Shown piece after piece: positions 1-8,645 of a DNA stretch of 14,691 nucleotides. Under the pieces are notes generated by a model, which was given only the letters and a program-made list of their open reading frames with translations, ran no database searches and had not been told where the DNA came from. Each line of letters begins with the position of its first letter. The stretch's first letter is position 1. Source of the DNA: Christensenella sp. UBA1431 (lineage in GTDB: Bacteria; Bacillota; Clostridia; Christensenellales; UBA1431). The stretch is from the NCBI GenBank assembly GCA_002329665.1, contig DCTV01000032.1, positions 1-14,691 on the forward strand, written 5' to 3'. The translations under genes and the position numbers were made by a program.

Positions 1-695
1 CGGAAGGTGGGGCCGAAGGTGTACACGTCCCCGAAGGCCATGGCGAAGTTCTCCGCGTTCAGCTGGCCGGAGACGGTGAGATTGGCGCTCTTGCCGAAAA
101 AGTCTTTGGAAAAATCCACCTTGCCGTCCTCAGTCCGGGGCAGCTCGTCCAGGTCGAGCGTGGTGACGCGGAACATCTCGCCCGCGCCCTCGCAGTCGCT
201 GCCGGTGAAGATGGGGGTGTGCACGTAGACGAAGCCCCGATCGTGCATAAAGCGGTGCACCGCCTGAGCGGCGATGGAGCGGATGCGGAACGCGCACTGA
301 AAGAGGTTCGCGCGGGGCCTGAGGTGGGCGATGGTGCGCAGGTACTCCAGCGTGTGCCGCTTTTTCTGCAGCGGGTAGTCGCCGGGGCTGACGCCGATGA
401 CGGTGAGCGCGTCCACCTTCAGCTCAAAGGGCTGCTTTGCGCCGGGGGTCAATACCAGCGTGCCCTCGGCCTCGACGGAGGCGCCCACGCCGATGGCGCG
501 GGTCAGCGCCCGATAGTCGGGCAAGCGCTCCTCCTCCAGCACCAGCTGAAGCGGCTTGAAAAACGTGCCGTCGCTCAGCTCAATAAAGGCGAAGGCCTTG
601 CTCTCGCGCATCGTGCGCACCCAGCCGCTGACGCGGACGGAAGGCTGATCGGCCTTGGGCGGCGTGCGGTAGAGCGAACGGATGGTGTCGGCCAT
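1..695 (-). CDS. asnS: Asparaginyl-tRNA synthetase, N-terminal half (runs off left edge)
   Basis: Class IIb aminoacyl-tRNA synthetase that charges tRNA-Asn with asparagine in the cytoplasm. About 231 codons are present, roughly half of the usual length of about 460. Residues from about 15 to 105 form the OB-fold anticodon-binding domain ([19 protein letters not shown]). The catalytic domain follows, with motif 1 around [19 protein letters not shown] and then [17 protein letters not shown]. The last readable residues are FGPTF plus the first two bases of an Arg codon. This is the start of the FGPTFRAE-type motif 2 that separates AsnRS from AspRS. The ATG at 693-695 follows an AAAGGA ribosome binding site. 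A promoter lies just upstream, and the predicted leader is only about 25 nt. That leaves no room for the T-box leader that many Bacillota synthetase genes carry. The rest of the gene lies outside the window. Confidence 0.96.
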   Translation of the reverse strand, partial: MADTIRSLYRTPPKADQPSVRVSGWVRTMRESKAFAFIELSDGTFFKPLQLVLEEERLPDYRALTRAIGVGASVEAEGTLVLTPGAKQPFELKVDALTVIGVSPGDYPLQKKRHTLEYLRTIAHLRPRANLFQCAFRIRSIAAQAVHRFMHDRGFVYVHTPIFTGSDCEGAGEMFRVTTLDLDELPRTEDGKVDFSKDFFGKSANLTVSGQLNAENFAMAFGDVYTFGPTF

Positions 696-726
696 GAAAA
701 ACATCCTTTCGGTCGGTATAGGCACC

Positions 727-755
727 ATTATAGTACGGCCTCCGGGGGATGTAAA
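727..755 (-). promoter_or_regulatory. Sigma-A-type promoter of asnS
   Basis: Read on the minus strand, TTTACA (755-750) is followed by exactly 17 nt and then a perfect TATAAT (732-727). Transcription should start near 720, about 25 nt before the asnS ATG. It lies entirely in the 82-nt gap between the metallophosphoesterase stop and asnS, so asnS can be transcribed independently of the genes upstream. I see no convincing terminator in this gap, so read-through from upstream is also possible. Confidence 0.85.
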
Positions 756-777
756 GGCCTTTTGCGCCGCGCCGGTC

Positions 778-1629
778 CTAAACCAGCTCCAGCCGCCGGG
801 CGGCCTCCTCCCAGCAGGCCTCGGGGGTCCCGGCCAGGTCCCTCTCCTGGGCGATGCGGTCGGCCAGCTTGCGCAGCTCGTAGGTCACATTGCCGCCGGA
901 CTGAATCTGCCGGCGCACCGCGCGGGTCCACATCAGGCCCATCTGGCCCAGAGAGCTGCCTTCAAAGCGGGCCAGCTCCTCGCGGCTGTCGTAGGGCACG
1001 TTGAGCATGCGCGCCTGCCAGCGGCCGTCCTGATCGGTCAGCATCGCGAACTGGGCCTTGGTCAGCCCCTGGCTCATGGGCAGGCCCAGGGAACCGGGGT
1101 TCACCAGCTGCTTGCCAAAGGCCTCGTAGCGGTACTGGATGTGGCTGTGGCCCACCAGCAGCACCGCCTCGTCCAGGTTCTTCAGCAGCCTGTCCGCGTC
1201 GCGGGTGCCGGGGTAGATCAGCTGGTTGATGGAATCCGGCGCGCCGTGGCAGGCCAGGATGGGCGCGCAGCCGGGGATTTCGATGCGCTTTTTGCGGGGC
1301 ATCTCGTGCAGCAGGCGGAAGTCCTCCGTGGTCAGGTGGCGGTAGGTGTACAGAAGCGAGCCCGTCTGCGAGGAGACGCACCAGCCGTCCCCGTCGGGGT
1401 TCGCCTCGTGATCAAACAGGTACTGTTCGCGGTTTCCGTACACCGCGTAGCAGGGCTTTTTTACGGAGATGGCCCTGATGTGGTCCAGCGTGGCGTGGGG
1501 ATCGGGGCAGTCGGACACGTAGTCGCCCAGCAGCACGTAGCCGTCCGCGCCCAAATGGTCGGCAAAGGCGGTGCAGGCGCGAAACGCCGTCAGATTTGCA
1601 TGGATGTCCGAAAAAACGGCCAGTTTCAT
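778..1629 (-). CDS. Calcineurin-like metallophosphoesterase (YfcE/MJ0936-like), 283 aa
   Basis: Probable dinuclear-metal phosphoesterase of the calcineurin-like superfamily, cytoplasmic, with no signal peptide or membrane segment. The metal-binding motifs appear in the canonical order: FSDIHAN (D8, H10), LLGDY (G35-D36), YGNRE (N66, in GNRE 65-68), CHGAPD (H128) and VGHSH (GHSH 160-163), followed by NPGSLGLP (177-184). This arrangement is typical of the small YfcE-type group. About 90 residues after the last motif form a helical, charged C-terminal extension of unknown role. The substrate cannot be read from sequence: family members hydrolyse phosphodiesters or nucleotide derivatives, and many annotated members are untested. 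The start is supported by AAAGGAAAGGAAA just upstream of ATG (1627-1629). It begins 42 nt after the GH13 gene stop with no visible terminator between, so it may be the distal gene of the glycogen operon. No functional link is evident. Confidence 0.9.
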   Translation of the reverse strand: MKLAVFSDIHANLTAFRACTAFADHLGADGYVLLGDYVSDCPDPHATLDHIRAISVKKPCYAVYGNREQYLFDHEANPDGDGWCVSSQTGSLLYTYRHLTTEDFRLLHEMPRKKRIEIPGCAPILACHGAPDSINQLIYPGTRDADRLLKNLDEAVLLVGHSHIQYRYEAFGKQLVNPGSLGLPMSQGLTKAQFAMLTDQDGRWQARMLNVPYDSREELARFEGSSLGQMGLMWTRAVRRQIQSGGNVTYELRKLADRIAQERDLAGTPEACWEEAARRLELV

Positions 1630-1671
1630 GGAGTTTCCTTTCCTTTCAAAGCACAGTCCGGGCGGGTGGAT

Positions 1672-3585
1672 TTATGGGTTATCCAGCATCAGGCAGTACT
1701 GTCGGGGCAACTCCAGCGTGAGCTTTCCGCTCAGCCAGGCGTGCCCGATCTCGACGCGCCGGGGCGCGTCGGCGCGGTTGAGGGCGGCCAGCACGCACCC
1801 GTCGGGCGCGGCGTTGCCGAAGGCGTCCCGCCCGCCATGGACGCGGCGGATGACCACGGCCACGTCCTCGCCGGCATCGACAAGCGCCATTTCGCCGGTT
1901 TTGAGGGCGGCGCTCCCGTTTCGCCGGGCGATGGCCGCGGCGATCTCGGCCACCAGCAAACCATCCTCGCGCCCCCAGGGGTAGGTTCCCCGGCAGAAGG
2001 GATCCGCCATGCCCTGAAGCCCCGCCTCATCGCCGTAGTACATGGACGGCATGCCCGGCAACGCGCACAGGAAGCGCCACGCCGCAATCAGGCGGCGCCG
2101 GCCCAGCGCGTACTGGGCGGCGGTGAGCTTCTTCGCGGAGCGCCCCTCGCGGGGCGGGCTCTGATCCCCGGCGCCGGACAGGACATTGACGGCCCGAGGC
2201 CGGTCATGGCTGCCCAGAAGGTTCATCAGCGCGTAGAAAAATGCCTTGGGGTAGACCTCCTTCAGGTGGTTCACCCGGCGGCAGAGCTGCCTGGCGGTGA
2301 TCTCGCCGTTCATGAAGCCCAGCAGCGCGTCCCGGAGCGGGTAGTTCGTCACGCTGTCCAGCGTGTCCCCGGCGCAGTAGGTGCGGATTTCGCCGTAGGA
2401 CACCTTGTTGGAGGCGTCCTCCCAGACTTCGCCGATCAGCGCGGCCTGGGCGTCCTCCCCCTTGACCCGCCGGCGCAAAAGCCGGAGAAAGGGCATGGGC
2501 AGTTCGTCGGCCACGTCCAGCCGCCAGCCCGAGGCCCCCGCCCGCAGCCAGCGCTTGACCACCGCATCGTCGTCGCGCAGCATGAAATCGAGGTACCCGG
2601 GGTACTGTTCCTTCGTTTCCGGCAGCGTTTCGAACCCCCACCACGACGCATAGCGCAGCGGGAACTCGGTAAAATTATACCATTTGTAGTAGGGCGACGC
2701 ATCGCTCTGAGCCGCGCCCACGGATTTATAGCGCCCGTATTTGTTGAAGTACACGCTGTCGCTCCCCGTATGCGAGAACACCCCGTCGAGTATGATGCGC
2801 ACGCCCTGCGCCCTGGCCGCCTCCGCCAGATGCGCGAAGGCTTCGTTCCCGCCGAGCATGGGGTCCACCGTGTGGTAATCGCCCGTGTCGTAGCGGTGGT
2901 TGGACGGCGATTCGAAGATCGGGTTGAGGTAGATCGCCGTGACGCCCAGGCTGCGCAGGTACGGGAGTTTTTGGGCGATGCCGTAGAGATCTCCTCCATA
3001 AAAGTCGTTGGGGACGTATTCGCCGCATCGCGGCCGGTACTCGGGCGGCTCGTCCCAGTCCTCGTGCACGGCAATCTCGCGCCCGGCTTCCCTGTGCGCC
3101 CGCACCCCCCGTAAAAAGGATTCGCGATTCCCCGCACAGAAGCGGTCGGGGAAAATCTGGTAGACAACGGCGCGCTTGAACCAGTCCGGCGTCCTGAAAA
3201 CCGGATCGAACACCGTGATCGTAAAGGGCGGGGGGACGCGGTCGTACACCTGCCCCTCCCCGCCCGTCAGCGACGGGTTGTTCCCGAGGTAAGACAGGCT
3301 GCGGCCGTCGTTTACGATGAAATAATAGTGTACTAGTCCGGTCGTATCCGGCAGCCGGAGGCCGAACGAGAACACGGTTTCGCTGCCGTCCTGGGCGCGG
3401 TCCATCAGCACCAGCCGCTCGTCTTCCCCGTTGCGCAGCGCCAGCAGGACGTTCGCATTTTCGTATGCGGGGCACGCGCGCACACAGAGCCTGACAAGGC
3501 TGCCGCTCCCGCGCGCGCCGGGAGGGTCCCTGTATTCTCTCAGGCGCGAGTGGTGGCGCACCGCCTTAGCCCGTCCCGCGTCCAT
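1672..3585 (-). CDS. GH13 alpha-glucan hydrolase (pullulanase/neopullulanase/cyclomaltodextrinase-like), 637 aa
   Basis: Retaining alpha-glycosidase of family GH13 that probably cleaves maltodextrins or branched limit dextrins released from glycogen. The N-terminal ~120 residues look like a beta-sandwich starch-binding-type domain, as in neopullulanase-like enzymes. The (beta/alpha)8 barrel starts near FKRAVVYQIFPDRF (136-149). Conserved regions are DGVFSH (267-272), GWRLDVADE with nucleophile D357, GEVWE with acid/base E386, and LLGSHDRPR with stabiliser D461. YYGDEAG (516-522) is also typical. All three catalytic carboxylates are present, and there is no signal peptide, so it should act inside the cell. 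The start ATG (3583-3585) abuts the glgP stop directly (TAAATG), with GGAGG inside the end of glgP, which implies translational coupling. Exact specificity (alpha-1,6 versus alpha-1,4, hydrolysis versus transfer) is not decidable here. It may take the debranching role that GlgX plays elsewhere; no glgX is present in the window. Confidence 0.92.
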   Translation of the reverse strand: MDAGRAKAVRHHSRLREYRDPPGARGSGSLVRLCVRACPAYENANVLLALRNGEDERLVLMDRAQDGSETVFSFGLRLPDTTGLVHYYFIVNDGRSLSYLGNNPSLTGGEGQVYDRVPPPFTITVFDPVFRTPDWFKRAVVYQIFPDRFCAGNRESFLRGVRAHREAGREIAVHEDWDEPPEYRPRCGEYVPNDFYGGDLYGIAQKLPYLRSLGVTAIYLNPIFESPSNHRYDTGDYHTVDPMLGGNEAFAHLAEAARAQGVRIILDGVFSHTGSDSVYFNKYGRYKSVGAAQSDASPYYKWYNFTEFPLRYASWWGFETLPETKEQYPGYLDFMLRDDDAVVKRWLRAGASGWRLDVADELPMPFLRLLRRRVKGEDAQAALIGEVWEDASNKVSYGEIRTYCAGDTLDSVTNYPLRDALLGFMNGEITARQLCRRVNHLKEVYPKAFFYALMNLLGSHDRPRAVNVLSGAGDQSPPREGRSAKKLTAAQYALGRRRLIAAWRFLCALPGMPSMYYGDEAGLQGMADPFCRGTYPWGREDGLLVAEIAAAIARRNGSAALKTGEMALVDAGEDVAVVIRRVHGGRDAFGNAAPDGCVLAALNRADAPRRVEIGHAWLSGKLTLELPRQYCLMLDNP

Positions 3586-6042
3586 TTACGCCTCCACGGG
3601 TTCGAGGCGCCATATCCGTTCGTTGTACTCCCGCACCGTGTGGTCGCTGGAAAACACGCCGGCCGCCGCGGTGTTTAATACCGCGCTTACAGTCCACGCG
3701 TCCCTGTCCCCGTGTTTACACATCATGGCTTCCGAGGTCTTCACGTACGCGTCGAAGTCGGCGAGCACGAAGAACGGGTCGGCCGGGCCGTCGTCGGACG
3801 GGAAAATGAGCGAACGGTAGATGTCGTTGAAAAGGCGCGCTTCCACCGGGGCCAGCGTCCCGTCTATGAGCATGTCCAGTACGCGGCGCAGCGCGGGGTT
3901 CGACTCGTACACCTCGCCGGCGCGGTAGCTCCCGCTCTTCAGCGCGCGGTGCACCTCGTCGGCCGTCAGGCCGAAGATGAACATGTTCTCCCGCCCCACC
4001 GCCTCGGCCATCTCGACGTTGGCGCCGTCCAGCGTCCCGATGGTCAGCGCGCCGCTGAGCATGAACTTCATGTTGCCCGTGCCCGACGCCTCTTTCCCGG
4101 CGGTGGAAATCTGCTGGCTGACGTCCGCGGCGGGGATGAGGCGCTCCGCTACGCTCACGCCGTAGTTTTCCACGAACACGACCCGAAGCTTCTCCCTCGC
4201 TTCTGGGTGCGCCTGTATCAGCTCCGCCACGGCGTTGATGAGGCGGATGATGCGCTTTGCCCGAGTGTAGCCGGGGGGCGCCTTGGCCGCGAAGACGAAC
4301 GCCTGCGGCGGCAGATCGTATTCCGCGCCCGAATCGATGCGCCGGTAGAGGTGGAGTACGTGCAGGATGTTCAATAGCTGGCGCTTGTACTCGTGCAGGC
4401 GCTTGGCCTGTACGTTGAACACCCAGTCCGGGTCGAGCCTTTCGCCCTGGTGCTCCGCGAGGAAATCGCAGAACCGCCGTTTGTTTTCGCGCTTGACGCG
4501 CCCGAACCGCTCCAGGAAGGCCGGGTCGTCGGCCAGCGGCGCAAGGCCCCGGAGCAGTTCGGGGCTGTTGAGCACGTCGCCGCCGACGGCTTCGGCAGCG
4601 AGGGCATTGAGGCCGGGGTTCGCCTTGCCCAGCCAGCGCCTCTGCGTGATCCCGTTGGTGATGCCAAGGAACTTCTGCGGTTCGACGATGAAGAAATCGC
4701 GGAACACGTCCTGCCTGAGTATCTCCGCGTGCAGCCGGGACACGCCGTTGACCCTGTTGCTGGCAGCCAGGCAGAGGTTGGCCATGCGGATCTTGTCGTG
4801 GGCGACGACCGCCATGGTCCCGATGCGCTCCCACTGCCCCGGATAAAAGCTCCACAGCCGCCTGGTGAAATGGTCGTTGATCGCCTGGATGATGGTGTGT
4901 ATGCGGGGGAGCAGTTCTTTGACCAGCTCGGCGGACCAGCTTTCGAGGGCCTCGGCCATCACGGTATGGTTCGTGTAGTTGAACGTGCGCGTGACGATGT
5001 CCCAGGCAGCGTCCCAGGGCAGCCCTTCCTCGTCGAGCAGGATGCGCAGCATCTCGGGAATGGCCATCGCCGGGTGCGTGTCGTTGATCTGGATCACGAC
5101 CTTGTCCGGGAGGCGCCTTAAATCGTTGCCGTGGCGCTTCTTGAAATCGCGCACGATGTGCTGCACCGTCGCCGAGGAAAAGAAATAGTGCTGCCTAAGG
5201 CGCAGCTTCTTCCCCTCGATGTGGTTGTCCTCCGGGTAGAGTACCTTGGAGATCACCTCGGCGAGCTGTTCCTCCTCCATCGCCTTGATGTATTCGCCCC
5301 GGTTGAAACACGTCATGTCCAGTTCCTTGGTGGATCTCGCGCTCCAGAGCCGCAGCGTGGCCGTGCCGCCGTTGCCGCCGAGGACGGGCACGTCGTAGGG
5401 CTGTGCTATTACGCTGTGGTACCCGGTGTGCACGTTTTTCAGGCGCCCGTCTTCCTGCCAGACCTCCTCGACCGTCCCGCCGAAGCGCACCTCCACGCTG
5501 TCCTCCGGCTTCTCTATCTCCCAGACGTTGCCGTCCTCGAGCCAGTTATCGGGCAGTTCCTGCTGCGCGCCGTCCACGATCTTCTGCCTGAACAGGCCGT
5601 ATTCGTACCGGATGCCGCAGCCCATCGCGGGAAGCCTGAGCGACGCGAGCGAATCGAGGAAACAGGCGGCGAGCCTGCCCAGGCCGCCGTGGCCCAGGCC
5701 CGCCTCGGGCTCGCGCTCTTCGAGCGCGTCGAACGAGAGGCCGAGGCGCCCGAAAGCCTCCGCGTATTCGCGGGCCGCGTTGAGGTTGATGATGTTGCTG
5801 GTCAGCGCGCGCCCCATTAAAAATTCCACCGAAAGGTAATAGAGCTGCTTGGCGCCGCGCTTCTGGGCGGCGGCCTCGTTGGCCGTATAGCGGCGCATGA
5901 TGTCGTCGCGCACGGTCATCGCCGCGGCCTTATACAGCTGCGCCGGCGTGGCCTCTATGATATCTTTCCCGTAATGGTGCATGAGTTTGAGGCTTATCGA
6001 TTCGATGATTTCATCGCTGTTCCTCTTCGGCGCTCCCTGCAT
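3586..6042 (-). CDS. glgP: Glycogen/maltodextrin phosphorylase, 818 aa
   Basis: GT35 enzyme that phosphorolyses terminal alpha-1,4 bonds of glycogen to glucose-1-phosphate using pyridoxal phosphate. The 818 residues match the family's usual size (E. coli GlgP is about 815). The PLP-lysine signature is intact: EASGTGNMKF (651-660) with K659 as the Schiff-base lysine, followed by MLSGALTIGTLDGAN. Other family landmarks are QLYYLSVEFLMGRAL (66-80), GLGHGGLGRLAACFLDSLA (115-133), VIQINDTHPA (316-325) and FNVQAKRLHEYKRQ (542-555). The reading frame stays open upstream to 6264, but the real start is ATG 6040-6042. That start has GGAGGA five bases upstream and gives a protein beginning MQGAPKRNSDEI, while the extension only reads through glgA out of frame. 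The gene overlaps the end of glgA by 32 nt and touches the GH13 gene. No eukaryotic-style N-terminal phosphorylation segment is apparent. Confidence 0.97.
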   Translation of the reverse strand: MQGAPKRNSDEIIESISLKLMHHYGKDIIEATPAQLYKAAAMTVRDDIMRRYTANEAAAQKRGAKQLYYLSVEFLMGRALTSNIINLNAAREYAEAFGRLGLSFDALEEREPEAGLGHGGLGRLAACFLDSLASLRLPAMGCGIRYEYGLFRQKIVDGAQQELPDNWLEDGNVWEIEKPEDSVEVRFGGTVEEVWQEDGRLKNVHTGYHSVIAQPYDVPVLGGNGGTATLRLWSARSTKELDMTCFNRGEYIKAMEEEQLAEVISKVLYPEDNHIEGKKLRLRQHYFFSSATVQHIVRDFKKRHGNDLRRLPDKVVIQINDTHPAMAIPEMLRILLDEEGLPWDAAWDIVTRTFNYTNHTVMAEALESWSAELVKELLPRIHTIIQAINDHFTRRLWSFYPGQWERIGTMAVVAHDKIRMANLCLAASNRVNGVSRLHAEILRQDVFRDFFIVEPQKFLGITNGITQRRWLGKANPGLNALAAEAVGGDVLNSPELLRGLAPLADDPAFLERFGRVKRENKRRFCDFLAEHQGERLDPDWVFNVQAKRLHEYKRQLLNILHVLHLYRRIDSGAEYDLPPQAFVFAAKAPPGYTRAKRIIRLINAVAELIQAHPEAREKLRVVFVENYGVSVAERLIPAADVSQQISTAGKEASGTGNMKFMLSGALTIGTLDGANVEMAEAVGRENMFIFGLTADEVHRALKSGSYRAGEVYESNPALRRVLDMLIDGTLAPVEARLFNDIYRSLIFPSDDGPADPFFVLADFDAYVKTSEAMMCKHGDRDAWTVSAVLNTAAAGVFSSDHTVREYNERIWRLEPVEA

Positions 6043-7501
6043 ATCTTTCCTCCGCTGTGGTCTGTGCCCGTGAAAGCACCTTTTCGTAGGCGCCCATATA
6101 CTCTCTGGCCGAGGAGCCCCAGCCGAAGTCCATGGCCATCGCCCTGCGTTGAAGCCGCGCCCAGGTAGCCCTGTCGCCGTAGAACCCGAGCGCGCGGTCG
6201 ACGGTAAAAAGCATATCATGCGCGTTGAAATTCGTAAAGCTGAAACCGTAGCCGGTATCTTCATATTCGTTGTAGGGCGCGACCGTGTCCGCGAGCCCGC
6301 CCGTTTCCCTGACGATCGGCAGGGTGCCGTAGCGCATGGCGATCATCTGCGTCAGGCCGCACGGCTCGAACTTCGACGGCATTAAGAGCATGTCGGCGCC
6401 GGCGAAAATTCGGCGGCTCAGCCCCTCGTTCATGCCGATGTACACGCCGCAGCGGCCGGGGTATCTGAAAGCCCCCCAGTTGAAGAGGTCTACGTATTTT
6501 CTCTCGCCGCTGCCCAACAAGGCCATCTGCACGTCGCGGAAGAAGATGTCCTCGAAGACGCATTCCACAAGGTCCAGGCCCTTCTGCTCCGTGAGCCGCG
6601 TGACCATGCCGATGAGCGGGACGGTTTCGTCGGGGTTGAGCCCCATCTCTTCCTGCAGCGCACGCTTGCAGGCCTGCTTGCCGGAAAAATCCTCCGCGCA
6701 GAAGTTCGCTTCGATCCCGCCGTCGGTCTTAGGGTCGTAATCGCTGTTGTCGATCCCGTTGAGGATGCCAGCCACTTCCCGGACCTGGTAGCGGATGAAG
6801 GCGCCGAGGTTTTCCCCGAACTCGTCCCCGGCGATCTCTTTTGCGTAGGTCGGGCTGACGGTCGTGACTAGGTCGGCAAACTTCAGGCCGGCCTTCATGA
6901 AGCTCGCCTTCCCGAAGAACTCGATCGCGTCGGGCGTGAAACACGCCTCGTCGACGCCGAGCAGGTCGCGCACGCCGGCCCACTCGAACACGCCCTGGTA
7001 GGCGAGGTTGTGGACCGTGAACACCGTTTTGACGCGCTCGTACCCGGGAAGGTTGCTGTACTGCGTATTGAGCAGCAGCGGGATCAGGCCCGTCTGCCAG
7101 TCGTTGCAGTGGAGGACGTCGGGCGCGAAACCGATATGCGGGAGCGATTCGAGCACGGCCCGGCAGAAGAACGCGAACCGTTCGCCCTCGAACTCGCCTT
7201 TCCCGTAGACGCTCTCGCCGCCGAAATAATGCTCGTTGTCCAGGAAGAAATAGGTGACGCCCCCGCGCTCGAGCGTTTCGACGCCGCAGTACTGCTTACG
7301 CCACCCCAGGTTCACGTAGAAGCTGAGCCTGGGGTGCATCGCCCGCTTCCATTCCCGCGGGATGCCGCGGTATTTGGGCAGGACCACGGCGACCCCGGCC
7401 CCCTGCGCGGCCAGCGCCGCCGGGAGCGTGCCCACCACGTCGCCCAGGCCGCCCGTCTTGATGAACGGCGCGCATTCGGATGCCGCGAAAAGTATCTTCA
7501 T
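6011..7501 (-). CDS. glgA: Glycogen synthase (ADP-glucose type), 496 aa
   Basis: GT5 glycosyltransferase that moves glucose from ADP-glucose to the non-reducing end of a growing alpha-1,4-glucan. The N-terminal nucleotide-sugar signature KTGGLGDVVG (15-24) is intact. TVHNLAYQG (162-170) carries the conserved His, TRLTEQKG (301-308) holds the phosphate-binding Arg and Lys, and PSKFEPCGLTQM (375-386) carries the conserved Glu (E379) of GT-B glycogen synthases. The length agrees with bacterial GlgA (about 480). The last ~20 residues are a charged, Ala/Glu-rich tail with no clear family match. The start ATG is preceded by AGGAGG in the 13-nt gap after the glgD stop. Its 3' end overlaps the glgP start by 32 nt. 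It lies third after glgC in the operon, downstream of the enzymes that make its donor. Confidence 0.97.
   Translation of the reverse strand: MKILFAASECAPFIKTGGLGDVVGTLPAALAAQGAGVAVVLPKYRGIPREWKRAMHPRLSFYVNLGWRKQYCGVETLERGGVTYFFLDNEHYFGGESVYGKGEFEGERFAFFCRAVLESLPHIGFAPDVLHCNDWQTGLIPLLLNTQYSNLPGYERVKTVFTVHNLAYQGVFEWAGVRDLLGVDEACFTPDAIEFFGKASFMKAGLKFADLVTTVSPTYAKEIAGDEFGENLGAFIRYQVREVAGILNGIDNSDYDPKTDGGIEANFCAEDFSGKQACKRALQEEMGLNPDETVPLIGMVTRLTEQKGLDLVECVFEDIFFRDVQMALLGSGERKYVDLFNWGAFRYPGRCGVYIGMNEGLSRRIFAGADMLLMPSKFEPCGLTQMIAMRYGTLPIVRETGGLADTVAPYNEYEDTGYGFSFTNFNAHDMLFTVDRALGFYGDRATWARLQRRAMAMDFGWGSSAREYMGAYEKVLSRAQTTAEERYAGSAEEEQR
6048..6053 (-). promoter_or_regulatory. Ribosome binding site that fixes the glgP start
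   Basis: GGAGGA on the minus strand, five bases before the ATG at 6042-6040 and inside the last codons of glgA. It favours this start over the in-frame upstream start at 6264, which would give a 74-residue non-homologous extension. Confidence 0.8.
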
Positions 7502-7514
7502 CGCCTCTCCTCCT

Positions 7515-8645
7515 TCATACGATGCCGTGCTTGCGGATAATAACGGGGAAGTCGCCGGTGCCCGAGAGGACGCGGTCGCGCTGTACGACCACGCTCTTGT
7601 CCAGGATGGCGTGGTTTATGCTCGCCCCTTCCCGGACGTCGCCGTTCTGCATCACGATGCTGTCCTTCACCAGGGCGCCCTCAGCCACGCGCACGCCCCT
7701 GAACAGCACGCTGTTCTCCACGTTCCCCTCGATGACGCAGCCGTCCGCGATTAAAGAATTGGCCACGCGCCCGTTTTCGCCGTAGCGCGCGGGGACCTCG
7801 TCCTTGACTTTGGTGTAGACCGGGCCGCCTTTTGAGAGCAGGTCCGTGCGCGCGTCGGCGTCGAGGAACGCCATGTTGGCCGCGTAATAGTTCTGCACGG
7901 TGTCGATGCGGACGGCCACGCCCTTGTGCCCGAAAGCAAATATCCTCAGGTCGTTCATGCGGCGGATGAGGACGTCGCGGATGAAGTCGTGCCTGTCGCG
8001 GGCAACGCATTCCTCGATGATGCGCATGAGCAGCGCTTTGCCAAGGATGTACGCGCCCAGCGAAACGAGGCGCGTCTTGGGCGAGGCCGCGTTCACCTCG
8101 ATGTCCCATACCCGCCCTTCCTCGCTGGTGTAGAGGTAGACGCGCGTTACGCCTTCGCTCAGGACGGCCTCGTGCGGCCGTTCCTGCTGGTACAGCACGG
8201 TGATGTCCGCCTTTTGCTCCAGGTGGTATTCCATCATCTTGCGGAACGCGGTGTTGTATACGGCCGTGTCGTCGATAATGAGCACGTATTCCTGGGATGA
8301 TCGCCGGATGTAGCTCATAACGCCGCCCAGCGCGTCGAGCGTCCCGCGGTACATCCCGGGGTTCTGGTTGGTGACGAAGGGCGGCAGGACGAACAGCCCG
8401 TCCTGTTTGCGGCTCAGGTCCCACTCCTTTCCCGAGCCCACGTGGTCCATGAGGGAGTGGTAATTGTGCTGGGTCACGATGCCGGCGTTGGTTATCCCCG
8501 AATTGACCAGGTTGGAGAGCATGAAGTCGATCGCGCGGTAGCGCCCGGCGAGCGGCAGGGCCATAACGGCGCGGGAGCGCGCGAGGTCCTTCAGTTCGGG
8601 CGCCTGCTGGCCCGTATAAATGATCGAGAACATCTGAGCGCTCAT
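7515..8645 (-). CDS. glgD: GlgD, ADP-glucose pyrophosphorylase accessory subunit, 376 aa
   Basis: Paralogue of GlgC, found next to it in many Bacillota. In studied species GlgD forms a heterotetramer with GlgC and modulates it while having little or no activity of its own. The sequence shows the nucleotidyltransferase fold ([20 protein letters not shown], 31-50) and a left-handed beta-helix C-terminus (about 290-360, repeating hexapeptides such as [14 protein letters not shown]). The GGxGxRL nucleotide-binding loop of GlgC is absent: the N-terminus goes from [12 protein letters not shown] straight into [15 protein letters not shown]. The catalytic SGDHIY of GlgC is replaced by IIDDTAVY (123-130). 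This degeneration is normal for GlgD, so it is not a pseudogene. ATG (8643-8645) overlaps the glgC stop by 4 nt (ATGA), with GGAGGAG upstream, which implies coupled synthesis of the two subunits. Confidence 0.95.
   Translation of the reverse strand: MSAQMFSIIYTGQQAPELKDLARSRAVMALPLAGRYRAIDFMLSNLVNSGITNAGIVTQHNYHSLMDHVGSGKEWDLSRKQDGLFVLPPFVTNQNPGMYRGTLDALGGVMSYIRRSSQEYVLIIDDTAVYNTAFRKMMEYHLEQKADITVLYQQERPHEAVLSEGVTRVYLYTSEEGRVWDIEVNAASPKTRLVSLGAYILGKALLMRIIEECVARDRHDFIRDVLIRRMNDLRIFAFGHKGVAVRIDTVQNYYAANMAFLDADARTDLLSKGGPVYTKVKDEVPARYGENGRVANSLIADGCVIEGNVENSVLFRGVRVAEGALVKDSIVMQNGDVREGASINHAILDKSVVVQRDRVLSGTGDFPVIIRKHGIV

Noticed and set aside
696..777. T-box riboswitch upstream of asnS
   Set aside because: The gap is only 82 nt and the promoter inside it leaves a leader of about 25 nt, far too short. 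No terminator/antiterminator pair is visible.
682..3114. 810-codon open frame on the plus strand, antisense to the metallophosphoesterase and GH13 genes
   Set aside because: The opposite strand encodes well-conserved enzymes across the same bases. The antisense product is Val/Gly/Ala/Arg/Gln-rich with no recognisable domain, as expected from the few stop codons in GC-rich antisense frames.
6043..6264. In-frame upstream extension of glgP by 74 codons
   Set aside because: It overlays glgA, has no similarity to phosphorylases, and the start at 6042 has a good GGAGGA ribosome binding site.
7515..8645. glgD as a decayed copy of glgC, because the nucleotide loop and SGDH motif are missing
   Set aside because: Loss of these motifs is the normal state of GlgD in Bacillota. 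The frame is intact, the ribosome binding site is strong and it is coupled to glgC.
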